Both the position numbers and the translations under genes were made by a program. Shown piece by piece: positions 34,891 to 43,329 of a stretch of DNA of 64,000 nt (position 1 is its first letter; each line of letters starts with the position of its first letter). This stretch comes from Microlunatus sp. Gsoil 973 (GTDB lineage Bacteria; Actinomycetota; Actinomycetes; Propionibacteriales; Propionibacteriaceae), in contig NZ_CP046122.1 of the NCBI RefSeq assembly GCF_009707365.1, positions 2,666,001 through 2,730,000 of the forward strand, in the 5' to 3' direction. The notes beneath the pieces were generated by a model. That model worked only from the letters and a program-made list of their open reading frames with translations, did not search any database and was not told where the DNA came from.

Positions 34891-35644
34891 TCAGTCGACG
34901 ACCACGGGCATCGATCCGTCGTACGGCTCCCAGAAGCCGTCGTCGGGTTCGGTGATCAGAGTCAGCCGCTCCCCGGTCGTCGGATGGCTGAACGTGAGCC
35001 TGCGGGCGTGCAGACAGGTACGCCCGTCCGTCGAGACGCCCGTCGATCCCGCCGATGACTTGCAGAACAGCGGATCCCCTTCGATCGGATGGCCGATCCA
35101 GGCGAGCTGCACCCGCAACTGATGACGCCTGCCGGTGTGCGGACGCAGCTCGAGGACGGTGCATGCGGCGCCTTCCGCGAGCCGCCGGAAGCCGGTCTGC
35201 GCCGGGTAGCTGCGGACATGGTCGTAGATCCGGTCGGGGGGGAACCCACCAGTGGCCGGGCGGATCCTCCCGGATGGCCTCCCGGTCCGCGGCGATCCGG
35301 ACCCGCGACTTGCGTCCGATGCTCAGGGGCAGGTCGAGTTCCCCGTCCGCCGCCAGGCCCGTGCCGCGCACGATCGCCAGGTAGTCCTTGATCACGGTCC
35401 GCTCGTTGAACTGCCGGGTGAGAATGCCGTGGGTCCTCTGGTCCCTGGCCAACAGCACCAGGCCGCTGGTGACCTTGTCGATCCGATGGGCGGGCATCAC
35501 CCAGTCGCCGGCCCGACGGGCCTGCTGCATCAGGTCGGTGCCGTGCCTCTCCCCAACCAGCCCGACGCCGGGTGGCTTGTCGATCACCAGAACGTGATCA
35601 TCGGCGTACACCGTCCGATGGTCACGTACCTCGGCCCAGTCCAT
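34891..35644 (-). pseudogene. RluA-family pseudouridine synthase, frameshift in a run of seven C
   Basis: The first part (from ATG 35644) has VLVIDKPPGVGLVG and the catalytic-Asp motif AHRIDKVTSGLVLLARD (about residues 51-67). The second, one base out of phase, has ELRPHTGRRHQLRVQLAW, GHPIEGDPLF and a normal C-terminus ending at 34891. Deleting one base from the run at 35236-35242 (G7 on the plus strand) restores a 250-residue enzyme. This is sequencing error, decay or a phase-variable switch. It would modify uridines in rRNA or tRNA; the target is unknown. Confidence 0.8.
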
Positions 35645-35673
35645 GATCACTTGCCCATGATCAAGTTCTGCGG

Positions 35674-36801
35674 CTAGTGGTGGAAGTAGCGGCGCGGAGT
35701 TCCGACGAAGCTGATGCCGAGCTCCGTGCAGCGATCGAACACGGCGTCGTCGCGGACCGATCCGGTGGGGGCGGCGATGGCTGAGACCCCGTACTTGTGG
35801 GCCTCCTCCACGTTGTCGGAGAACGGCAGGAAGCCGTCGGAGGTGAAGCTGACGCCGGTCGTCCCGGCAAGGATCCCGGCCCGCTCCTCGTCGGTCAGCG
35901 CCTCGGAGATCAAGTCGCCCGTACCGGCAGTGTCGCCCAGAGCCAGCGCGTAGAGCAGATTGAGCCGGTCCTGGCCCTTCTGGGCGGCAGCGACGTCGCG
36001 GATCCGCTGGTGTTGGATCCACAACCAGGTGGCCAGCTTCTCGCCGGCGAGCGCCGTACAGGCGATCCGCGACTGCTGCCCGGCGCCGATCGCGATCACC
36101 TGTCCGTCGCGGGAGTAGGCGACGGAGTTGGACTGGGTGTACTTCAGCGCGATCAGGCCGAGGATGAGATCTGTACGGGTGTCGTCGGCCACCTCGCCGG
36201 TGATCACGTTGCCGAGTTCGGATCCGATGGTCAGCGGCGCGATGTCGGCATCCTGGATCATCCGGACGCCGAAGATCTCCCGGGTCTCGGTGGCCGGCGG
36301 TTCGAAGTCGGGATCGGCCTGCAGCACCAGATACTTGCCGTCGCGCTTGGCCGACAGGATCTCCCTGGCCCGGGCCGTGTAGCCGGGGGCGATGATGCCG
36401 TCGGAGACGACCTTCTTGACCATCAGCGCGCACGACTCGTCGACCTCGCCGCTGACCGCGATGAAGTCGCCGTACGACGCCCGCGGATCCGAGCTGCGGG
36501 AGCGCAGATACGCCGCGGCGACCGGACTCAATTTGTCGTCGCTGGTCCGCAGCGCGTCGAGCAGGAAGCCGGGCACCGGCCCGTCGACGGCGACACCGGC
36601 CGGCGACACGTGCTTGAACGAGGTGGCAGCCACCCGTCCGGTGGCAGCCGCCGCCTCGCGCACCAATTGCCAGGCGTTGAGGGCGTCCAGCAGGTTGATG
36701 AAACCGGGTGACCCGGAGACCACGTCGAAGGGAAGTCGGTCGCCGACCGGTTCGACCCGGGCGTGCGGCTGATTGGGGTTCATTCCATAGCGCAGGTCCA
36801 C
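35674..36801 (-). CDS. Stand-alone AICAR formyltransferase domain (PurH C-terminal type)
   Basis: A 375-residue protein equal to the C-terminal half of PurH: LRYGMNPNQPHARV start, TSFKHVSPAGVA (the KHxNPCG-like catalytic block with Lys-His), and SDGFLPFSDNVEEAHKYGVSAIAAPTGSVRD at the end. It catalyses formyl transfer to AICAR in purine synthesis. The IMP cyclohydrolase domain is missing. Such stand-alone forms are known in bacteria. A GTG start at 36801 gives the typical N-terminus and lies 6 bases after CAGACT, so the mRNA may be leaderless. The pseudouridine synthase follows in 29 bp. Confidence 0.85.
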   Translation of the reverse strand: MDLRYGMNPNQPHARVEPVGDRLPFDVVSGSPGFINLLDALNAWQLVREAAAATGRVAATSFKHVSPAGVAVDGPVPGFLLDALRTSDDKLSPVAAAYLRSRSSDPRASYGDFIAVSGEVDESCALMVKKVVSDGIIAPGYTARAREILSAKRDGKYLVLQADPDFEPPATETREIFGVRMIQDADIAPLTIGSELGNVITGEVADDTRTDLILGLIALKYTQSNSVAYSRDGQVIAIGAGQQSRIACTALAGEKLATWLWIQHQRIRDVAAAQKGQDRLNLLYALALGDTAGTGDLISEALTDEERAGILAGTTGVSFTSDGFLPFSDNVEEAHKYGVSAIAAPTGSVRDDAVFDRCTELGISFVGTPRRYFHH

Positions 36802-36892
36802 GGCGCAAGTCTGGCAGGCCCGCCGGAAGCCGCCCCAGCCGACCGGCGGCAAGCACATCACGACTCGGACAGCTGGCCGAATTCTCCCTCTG

Positions 36893-36967
36893 TTCCAGAA
36901 CTGTTTGGTCGGACCATATCGCGTGTCAGTATGCTGGAATCGTACCGATTCCTTCTCTTCCAGAACT
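36893..36967 (+). promoter_or_regulatory. Operator-like repeats upstream of the second MFS gene
   Basis: TTCCAGAACT occurs at 36893-36902 and again at 36958-36967, each within a longer similar stretch. TGGTC-G-GACCA (36906-36916) is a perfect inverted repeat, and a TATGCT hexamer lies at 36930-36935. This AT-richer gap of 180 bp probably holds the pump promoter and the binding site of the downstream MarR regulator. Confidence 0.4.
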
Positions 36968-36983
36968 ATCTTGGTGATCGATC

Positions 36984-38375
36984 ATGTCTACGGTCCGCTG
37001 GCTGGCTGCCTCCCGTCTGGAGCGACCGCGGCCCGAAGTGGTCAGGAACCATCGGCTGGCCGGGTGGTTCGCCGTGGCCACGGTGTGTTTCGGCGCGTTC
37101 ATGGGACAACTCGACGCCAGCATCACCACCCTGGCCTTCCCTGCCATGCAGCGGCAGTTCGATCAGCCGCTGGCCGGCGTGCAGTGGGTGTCGCTGGCCT
37201 ATCTGATCACCCTTGTCGGCCTACTGCCGGCCTCCGGCAGGATCGCCGACTCGACCGGCCGGAAGTCGATGTACCTGGCCGGCTCCGCCGTGTTCACCGC
37301 TGCCTCGGTCGCCTGCGGTTTCGCGCCCGGTCTGGGCTGGCTGATCGGCTTCCGGGTGCTCCAAGCGGTCGGCGCGGCGATGCTGCAGGCGAACAGCGTC
37401 GCCCTGGTGGTGACCAGCGTCCCGCGGACCACCATGCGTACGGCGCTCGGCATCCAGTCGGCCGCCCAGGCCGTCGGCTTGGCCGCAGGGCCGGTGATCG
37501 GCGGTGCGTTGGTCGCCACTCTCGGCTGGCGGTGGATCTTCTGGATCGTGCTGCCGTTCGGCGTCATCGGTCTCGTCTCGGGCTGGCTGTTGCTGCCGCG
37601 GACCCGGGAGCGCACGGCGCTGCAGCGGTTCGACCTCGCCGGACTGGTCTTGTTGTTGTTCGCTTCAACTGGTCTGCTGCTCGGCGTGTCCGGGTTGTCC
37701 GGACTGCCGATGCCGCCGTGGCTCGCGGTGGCCCTGCTGGTCGGCGGGTTGCTTCTCGGAGCAGCGTTCGTTCGCTGGGAGGCCGCAGCGCTGGACCCGC
37801 TCGTCCGGCCGGCGCTGCTTCGCCCCCGGCCGGTGTGGATGGGACTGATCGGCGCCTTGTGCGGCTATCTGGTGCTTTTCGGACCGTTGACCTTGCTGCC
37901 CCAGATCTTCGGCACGGGCGGAGGCCTTGGCCTCACCCTCGGCTGCCTGCCGCTCGGATTCGGGATCGCGGCCGTGGCTGTCCACCGGCTGTTGCCGGCG
38001 CGACTCAGCGCCGGGAGCCGCGCCGTGGTCGGCGCCGCGCTGGCGGCTGTCGCGGTCGCAGTCTTGGCCGCGGTGGTCTCCGATCCCTTCGGTTCGGCTG
38101 CCCTGCTGTTTGCCCTGGGCATCGGGCTCGGCCTGTTCATCCCGGCCAACAACACGACCATCATGTCCGCGATCCCGTCGCGGTCGGCTGCAACCGGCGG
38201 TGGCCTGGTCAACCTGGCGAGGGGCTTCGGCACAGCGCTCGGCGTCGCGGCAGTGACCTTGTGTCTGCATTCCGGCGGCGGCGACCGTCTCGCGCTGGCC
38301 TGCCTCGCCGTGGTCAGCCTGATCGGTGTTGCGTCAGCGATGGCTGCCGGACGCAATCGTTCGGCTTCGGGCTGA
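36984..38375 (+). CDS. MFS transporter, DHA2-like drug efflux pump
   Basis: A 463-residue pump with about 14 predicted membrane helices. Helix 1 ends with GQLDASITTLAFPAM (DHA2 motif D1), motif A is SGRIADSTGRKSMYL (about residues 84-98) and motif C-like ALGIQSAAQAVGLAAGPVIGG is near 155. It exports unknown toxic compounds. No clear ribosome-binding site precedes ATG 36984. A MarR regulator gene follows on the same strand after 46 bp. Confidence 0.9.
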   Translation: MSTVRWLAASRLERPRPEVVRNHRLAGWFAVATVCFGAFMGQLDASITTLAFPAMQRQFDQPLAGVQWVSLAYLITLVGLLPASGRIADSTGRKSMYLAGSAVFTAASVACGFAPGLGWLIGFRVLQAVGAAMLQANSVALVVTSVPRTTMRTALGIQSAAQAVGLAAGPVIGGALVATLGWRWIFWIVLPFGVIGLVSGWLLLPRTRERTALQRFDLAGLVLLLFASTGLLLGVSGLSGLPMPPWLAVALLVGGLLLGAAFVRWEAAALDPLVRPALLRPRPVWMGLIGALCGYLVLFGPLTLLPQIFGTGGGLGLTLGCLPLGFGIAAVAVHRLLPARLSAGSRAVVGAALAAVAVAVLAAVVSDPFGSAALLFALGIGLGLFIPANNTTIMSAIPSRSAATGGGLVNLARGFGTALGVAAVTLCLHSGGGDRLALACLAVVSLIGVASAMAAGRNRSASG

Positions 38376-38421
38376 TCCCGAGTATCATCCATTGTCTTCG
38401 GGTAGGAAATACAGGAATAAG

Positions 38422-38938
38422 GTGGAGCTCGTGACGGAGGTCGTTCAGCGGACGCCGACGCCGGCGGATGTCGATGCACTCGACGTCGGCCCCGAGCGGG
38501 AACTCGCCGATACCGTGGCCCGGCTGCGACGGGTGATGCGCCGCGCGGCGCGGTCGGCCGATCCGGGCAATGCGTTGTCGGTCGCCCAGCTCGAACTGCT
38601 GTCGGCAGTGTCGGAGAATCCCGGCGCCCGGCCGAGCCAGATCGCCCGACATCTGCATCTCGCGCCGAACTCGGTGACAACATTGGTCAACGGCCTGACG
38701 ACCCTCGGCCTGATCACCCGGAGCAGCAACCCCGATGACCGTCGTACGGTGCAGCTGACGCTCACCGACACCGGCGCGGGAAGCCGTACGACGCTGGCAA
38801 CTGACCAACGCCGGGATCCTGCGGAGCGCCTATGACGACCTGCACCCGGCCTGGCAGCATCTGATCAGCGCTGCGCTTCCGGCGGTCCAGGAGTTGATCG
38901 GGACCATCGACCAACTGGTGGACCGGGACGCCAAGTAG
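38422..38938 (+). pseudogene. MarR family regulator, frameshifted near the C-terminus
   Basis: The winged-helix part is intact: ALSVAQLELLSAVSENPGA, RPSQIARHLHLAPNSVTTLV and SSNPDDRRTVQLTLTDTG. After that the frame runs off into a non-family tail. In the other frame the expected REAVRRWQLTNAGILR, AALPAVQELIGTIDQLV and stop at 38938 follow. Removing one base near 38775 gives 171 residues. The GTG 38422 start has AGGA 5 bases away. If the shift is real, the protein loses its dimer helix and is probably inactive. It would control the adjacent pump. Confidence 0.75.
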
Positions 38939-39018
38939 CCGAACGTCGGATCACGTCCCCGTTGCGTCCGGACCGGAATCCGCTCGTGATCGGCAACGGT
39001 TCGAGCAAGACTGGCGGT

Positions 39019-39846
39019 GTGGTGTCCCCTTCGGCCCAAGATTTCGCCGCGCTCGCCCGCTCGTCGCCGTGGCTGTGGTCGACGCTGCGCTTCACCGCGC
39101 GCTGGACCGGTGATCCATGGCGTACCGGCGAGTTGCGGGCATGGCTCAGACGACCCGACCGACTCCGGGTGGAGACGATGGAGCACACGTTGGTACAGGT
39201 CGTCCACGAGGAACCGCAGCAGCTCGTCGTACTGACCTCCGAAGGCGAGTCCTCGACCACGACGCAGCCGTGGTGGACCTCGGTCGAAGCTCCGCTGCCG
39301 CGGTTGCGCCCCGATGGACTGGTCGCCGATCGGCGCGACCGGTTCGATCCGGCAACCAGCTACGACGCTCCGATGTATCGGGACTACTTCTGGGTCGCGA
39401 TGCTCGATCCGGTCGAGCTTGCCGACGGATTCACCGATGGCACCCAGACCATGGTTCCGGGCACCGAGATCGATTCGGTCACCGAACTCGATCATGCGGG
39501 CCGACCTGCCTGGGAGGCGATCCTTCGGCCGACAGCCGGCTACGAGCCGCGGTGCAGCTGCTGCTCGCTATTGCGTTCCCGCAAGGTTGACCTGGCCGAG
39601 GCCGAGGCCGGCGCCGGTGACAAGGTCGTGCTCGCCGAGTACCCGACTGCCTATCGGGTCCGGCTCGACGTCGGGACCGGGGTGTGCGTCTTCACCGAGC
39701 CCATCGGAGGGAGCACGCGGGTCGGCCATCGGCTGCGAATCGAAGCGGTGGACGAGCCGATGGCCGACGGGCTCTTCGTCGCTCCCCAGCAACCCGAACC
39801 GCGGCTGGGATGGGCGCCCGGGCCCGGACTCGCTCCCCGATCCTGA
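39019..39846 (+). CDS. Conserved-looking protein of unknown function
   Basis: A 275-residue soluble protein with alternating strands that I cannot assign (blocks WLWSTLRFTARWTG, YDAPMYRDYFWVAMLDP, HAGRPAWEAILRPTAGYEPRCSCCS). The LolA-like beta content and the three-cysteine CSCCS are the notable features. The start is uncertain: GTG 39019 stands 6 bases after AAGACT, fitting a leaderless mRNA, while the frame is open back to 38962. It follows the marR gene and precedes the HAD gene, each with separate signals. Confidence 0.6.
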   Translation: MVSPSAQDFAALARSSPWLWSTLRFTARWTGDPWRTGELRAWLRRPDRLRVETMEHTLVQVVHEEPQQLVVLTSEGESSTTTQPWWTSVEAPLPRLRPDGLVADRRDRFDPATSYDAPMYRDYFWVAMLDPVELADGFTDGTQTMVPGTEIDSVTELDHAGRPAWEAILRPTAGYEPRCSCCSLLRSRKVDLAEAEAGAGDKVVLAEYPTAYRVRLDVGTGVCVFTEPIGGSTRVGHRLRIEAVDEPMADGLFVAPQQPEPRLGWAPGPGLAPRS

Positions 39847-39883
39847 AGCCATGATCATCACCGGCACCGACGAGTGGCCCTGA

Positions 39884-39889
39884 TAGTTT
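39884..39889 (+). promoter_or_regulatory. -10 hexamer of leaderless HAD phosphatase gene
   Basis: TAGTTT is followed by 6 bases and the GTG start at 39896. Confidence 0.55.
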
Positions 39890-39895
39890 CCTGCC

Positions 39896-40594
39896 GTGAT
39901 CATCGGGAATGCGCGCCGGCTGTTGCTGTGGGACATCGACCACACCTTGCTGAGCATGCCGGGAGTCGGCAAGTCCTGGTACGTCACAGCGTTGGGCGCA
40001 CTGGGCGTCGAGCTGCACACGTATCCGGATTTCCGCGGATACACCGAGCGCGCGATCACCACCGAGGTCCTGGTCAGCCACGGCATCGAACCGACCGAGG
40101 AGAACATCCGCCGGGTGTGGCAGGAACTGATCACCGCCTCCGGCAACGCTCGACCACGGTTCGCCGAGGTCGGGTACGCCCGCGATGGGGCCGCGGCCGC
40201 AATCGCGGCGGCAGCGGGGTCCGGCGCGGTGCAGACCGTTGTCACCGGGAACCTTCCCGAGATCTCCCGGGACAAGGTCGCTGCCTTCGGGCTTGATGAT
40301 CATCTTGACCTGGAGATCGGTGGTTACGGGTCGCTCTCCGCCCATCGACCGGAGCTCGTCTCCACGGCGATCGCGGCTGCCGGCGCGAAGTACGGCGGGC
40401 AGTTCGCGGGGCCTCAGGTGGTGGTGATCGGCGACACCCCACGCGACGTCGAGGCCGCCCGGCACAACGACGTCCGCTCGGTCGCCGTCGCCACCGGCGA
40501 CTACGGCGCCGACGAACTGGCCGCCGCCGGCGCCGACGTCGTGCTCGGTGATCTTTCCGACACAGACGCCGTTGCCGAAGCACTGCTGCGCTGA
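39896..40594 (+). CDS. HAD-superfamily phosphatase
   Basis: A 232-residue Gph/PGMB-like hydrolase. Motif I is LLWDIDHTLL (about residues 9-18, DxD nucleophile), the motif II Thr is in VVTGNLP (about 121) and motif IV is VIGDTPRDVEAA (about 180-191). A cap domain lies between about 20 and 90. It is probably a phosphoglycolate or sugar-phosphate phosphatase; substrate not determined. The start GTG is fixed by the -10 hexamer. It is convergent with the phosphotransferase gene. Confidence 0.88.
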   Translation: MIIGNARRLLLWDIDHTLLSMPGVGKSWYVTALGALGVELHTYPDFRGYTERAITTEVLVSHGIEPTEENIRRVWQELITASGNARPRFAEVGYARDGAAAAIAAAAGSGAVQTVVTGNLPEISRDKVAAFGLDDHLDLEIGGYGSLSAHRPELVSTAIAAAGAKYGGQFAGPQVVVIGDTPRDVEAARHNDVRSVAVATGDYGADELAAAGADVVLGDLSDTDAVAEALLR

Positions 40595-40625
40595 GCCCGA
40601 CCGGCACTGATCATCCAGCCCGACC

Positions 40626-41451
40626 TCACCGACCGACGGCTGCCCGCAGCTGGTCGAGCCACTCGATGCCCAGCCGACGGCCGTCGGGGAATTGATCACC
40701 GCGATCCCACCGCCATGCCGTGATCATCGCCAACATCAGCAGGCGACAGTCCCGCAGCAGTTGGTGATCGGAACCGGGATAGTGCTCGGCGACGTCGTCC
40801 GGCGCATGAGCAAGATCGAATTCCACCGGCCCGCGGCAACAGGGTCTCGAAATCGACGAACCGCGGTCCGGTCGACGTGCTGAGCAGGTTTCCCGGATGC
40901 GGTTCACCATGCAGCAACTGCTCCCCACCGCGTGCCGCGACCGAACCGCCCAGTCTGTTCAGGGTGGCCGCAAGCAGATGGCGGCCGGCATCGGGCAGTT
41001 CCGGCGTGAGTTCCGGATCGGTGACCAGGACCAGGGCCGACTCCACGCGATCGGTGAAGTGCGGCGCAGGCACCACGAGGTCACGCATGCCGAGGTGCAG
41101 GCGCCACAAGGCGTCGGCGTACTCCGCGGCGCCGATCGGGTGGTCCTCCGGAGGGTAATAGGTCCACAACGTGATCACGAAGCCGTCGCTGCAGTGGATC
41201 GGTTGATCCACTCGCGGGTCGACCGTCGCGACCGGACTCCCGGATCGTGCCAGTCGCCGGGCCAGGTCGACCTCGAACTCTGCGACCTGCTCCCCGGCCG
41301 GTGCGATCCGCGCCAGGACGTCGGCGGGCAGCAGCCGTGCCGTGAGCTTGTTGGAGTTGTTCAGGACGACGGTGTCGTCGACCTGCAGACCTGCTGAGGT
41401 TGCGATCGACGAGGCGGCGGCCAACGCACGGGTGATCTCCGCACCCTCCAT
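40626..41451 (-). pseudogene. Phosphotransferase (APH-like), frameshifted
   Basis: The N-terminal frame has the kinase-like lobe, ELPDAGRHLLAATLNRL and the catalytic loop LLHGEPHPGNLL (usual HGDxHxxN, here Glu-Pro) and FVDFETLLPR (DFG-like Asp). It then derails after PR. The continuation GPVEFDLAHAPDDVAEHYPG to RLGIEWLDQLRAAVGR is in another frame and ends at 40626. Removing one G around 40831-40835 joins them to 274 residues. It would phosphorylate a small molecule (aminoglycoside or choline type). ATG 41451 lacks a clear ribosome-binding site. Confidence 0.75.
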
Positions 41452-41495
41452 CAGCTGTTCACCGGCTCTGCACCAGCTTTCGGCTCGAGAATGGT

Positions 41496-42137
41496 TCAGT
41501 CCTTCCGACCGGTCAGCGCAACACCGATTCCGACACCCATCATGGTCAGGCCGCCGACCCCGCCGACGGCCTCCATGCGCCGCGGGGAGCGGGCGAACCA
41601 GTCCCGCGCCCGGCTCGCGGTGACCGCCCAGACACTGTCACACACCACGGCGATGAGCGGGAACAACGCGCCCAGCACCAGCATCTGCACGGTGGGGGCC
41701 GGGCCTGCCGGGTCGGTGAACTGGGGCAGGGCTGCGGCGAACAGCACGATCGTCTTGGGGTTGGTGACGCCCACCACCAGCCCGTCGAGGACGACCCGAA
41801 CGGTCGACCTGGGGCGGCTCGTTGCCCGAGTGACCGCCTCCAGAAGCGATCTGCGGTGCCGGACGGCCTGGACACCGAGGAACACGATGTAGCCGGCCCC
41901 GAGGTACTTCATGATCATGAAGGCGACGACCGAGACACTGACCAGAGCACCCACGCCGAAGGCGACGGCGGTGACCTGTAGGTAGCAGCCGAGGGCGTTG
42001 CCGATGACCGTCAGCAGCGCTGCTCGCCGCCCGACCGTCATCGCCCGGCTGATCGTGAACAGCACACTGGGGCCCGGGATGACGACCAGAATCAAGGACG
42101 TCAGTCCGAAGGCCAGCAGATGCGCGGTGGATGGCAC
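41496..42137 (-). CDS. LysE/RhtB family exporter
   Basis: A 213-residue amino-acid/metabolite exporter with six membrane helices. The hallmark VIPGPSVLFTISRAMTVGRR is near residue 20, and GVTNPKTIVLFAAALPQF is near 130. GTG 42137 lies 7 bases after TAGCAT, so the mRNA is probably leaderless. A perfect hairpin 75 bp upstream of the start shields it from transcription entering from the island. Confidence 0.9.
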   Translation of the reverse strand: MPSTAHLLAFGLTSLILVVIPGPSVLFTISRAMTVGRRAALLTVIGNALGCYLQVTAVAFGVGALVSVSVVAFMIMKYLGAGYIVFLGVQAVRHRRSLLEAVTRATSRPRSTVRVVLDGLVVGVTNPKTIVLFAAALPQFTDPAGPAPTVQMLVLGALFPLIAVVCDSVWAVTASRARDWFARSPRRMEAVGGVGGLTMMGVGIGVALTGRKD

Positions 42138-42144
42138 CCTGGGA

Positions 42145-42150
42145 ATGCTA
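42145..42150 (-). promoter_or_regulatory. -10 hexamer of leaderless lysE-like gene
   Basis: The minus strand reads TAGCAT, 7 bases before the GTG at 42137. Confidence 0.5.
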
Positions 42151-42210
42151 GGCACCCACCGGTCCCCCGGCAACGGCGTTTCGGCGTGATCGGGCCGAGC
42201 TGGGAATCAA

Positions 42211-42252
42211 CTGGGAAGTTCGTGCTGGTCAGTCACAGCACGAACTTCCCAG
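42211..42252 (-). terminator. Hairpin next to the tRNA-remnant (probable old tRNA terminator)
   Basis: Perfect 17-bp arms (42211-42227 and 42236-42252) around an 8-base loop. It lies directly downstream, on the minus strand, of the partial tRNA copy at 42269-42301, where a tRNA terminator would be expected. Confidence 0.65.
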
Positions 42253-42268
42253 CTGTGGGTGGACCCGG

Positions 42269-42301
42269 GTGCCCCGATGGGATTCGAAACCATACGTGCA
42301 G
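42269..42301 (-). repeat. Degenerate copy of the tRNA 3' end (att remnant)
   Basis: GTGCCCCGATGGGATTCGAA and the next 12 bases repeat the acceptor and T-arm of the tRNA at 43734-43807, in the same orientation, with a few single-base gaps. Duplication of a tRNA 3' end is the mark of site-specific integration. The interval to the real tRNA is 1.43 kb. Confidence 0.65.
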
Positions 42302-42458
42302 GGTTCTCGGACTAGTCAAATGCCTTCTGACAAGGTACTTCTCTTATTCTTTCTGTAGGATTCCGGTGGGTTCGTGCAACAGTTGTTGCACGGTATTGAC
42401 ACGGGCCGGAGTCGATCACACGAAACCTCATGGCGAAGTCGGTGAAGAAGCGCTAGAC

Positions 42459-42596
42459 CCGAGAAGCCTGGGGGGTGGACTCGCGGAGCTGCGGGAGGAG
42501 TTGGCGGACGGCGCTCCGCGCGGCTGGCACCTGGAGTTGTACGACAACTCAAAGGAGCCTCAGCGCGACGACCTGTACTCGTGTGACTGGATGTGA
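42459..42596 (+). pseudogene. Possible 3' gene remnant inside the island
   Basis: The translation ends LAELREELADGAPRGWHLEL...LYSCDWM before a TGA at 42594-42596 and has the character of a real protein C-terminus. There is no in-frame start nearby. No family recognised. Probably the tail of a truncated gene. Confidence 0.3.
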
Positions 42597-42651
42597 ATCA
42601 CGAGACAGCCCGTTCGGCCCGTTCGGCTACGTTCCCGATCGGCCGTTGTGC

Positions 42652-43329
42652 CTACGGCCCCTGAGTGCCTGTGGCGGTGAGGATTGCGGTGGTGAGTTCA
42701 TCGGGCTGGCCGAGTGCGACCAGATGCCCGCCACGGATGACTACGGGTTCTACACCGAGTCGTTCGCGGGCGAGTTGCTGCTGGAACTCCAACGGGAAGA
42801 AGCGGTCATCTTCCCCGGTGATCACAGTGATCGTGTCCGGCCAGGCCGTGAAGCTACAGGGATCGCGGAATGGCCGTTGTGACTGTTCGCCCTTCGGGGT
42901 GGCGGTAGCTAGGACCTCTGATGGCACGTCGTGGAACATGTACGTGCCGGGGTCGAATTCGACCGGATACCCAAGTCGAGACGCCCGTTCTCGGCGCGCT
43001 TCGACAGCCCCTGTATTGCCCCACCAGGCACCGGGAGTCTCGCCAGGTGTGGGAATCATCGGATTGACCAGCACCATCGCGGACACCTGGAGCGATCCGA
43101 CGACCAGCGGTGCGGTGAAGGCTCCTAGCGACGCCGCAACGATGACGACCTCGCCCGCTGTGCCCACCGCGTCCCGCACTGCCTTTGCGTAGTCGGACAG
43201 CCCCTTGGTGTCATCGTCAGCTGGCAGCTCCACCGCAATGGCTCGATGCCCACGCTGAACAAGCTGAGGTGTCAGGAGGTGCCAGTACCAGGCGCGTCCC
43301 CCAGCGCCCGGGATGAGGACGTAGTCCAT
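42652..43329 (-). CDS. Alpha/beta hydrolase (esterase-like) in the tRNA-anchored island
   Basis: A 225-residue hydrolase: VLIPGAGGRAWYWH at the N-terminus (oxyanion and lid start), nucleophile elbow VAASLGAFTA (Ser near residue 75), acid in TGEDDRFFP (near 180) and His in RGGHLVALGQP (near 205). It resembles salicylate-esterase/hydroxynitrile-lyase-like hydrolases. Start ATG 43329 begins the fold. It is the only intact gene of the 1.4-kb segment between the tRNA and its partial copy, so it is probably cargo. Confidence 0.85.
   Translation of the reverse strand: MDYVLIPGAGGRAWYWHLLTPQLVQRGHRAIAVELPADDDTKGLSDYAKAVRDAVGTAGEVVIVAASLGAFTAPLVVGSLQVSAMVLVNPMIPTPGETPGAWWGNTGAVEARRERASRLGYPVEFDPGTYMFHDVPSEVLATATPKGEQSQRPFRDPCSFTAWPDTITVITGEDDRFFPLEFQQQLARERLGVEPVVIRGGHLVALGQPDELTTAILTATGTQGP

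Noticed and set aside
34796-36856. A single giant protein of over 1100 residues from 36856 to 33482 on the minus strand
   Set aside because: It is an open frame passing through the AICAR formyltransferase gene out of phase, the first part of the pseudouridine synthase and the 437-residue gene. Only the last parts are real coding sequence.
42459-42596. A complete small gene starting within the island
   Set aside because: The plausible C-terminal peptide has no in-frame ATG/GTG with a ribosome-binding site, so it is listed only as a remnant.
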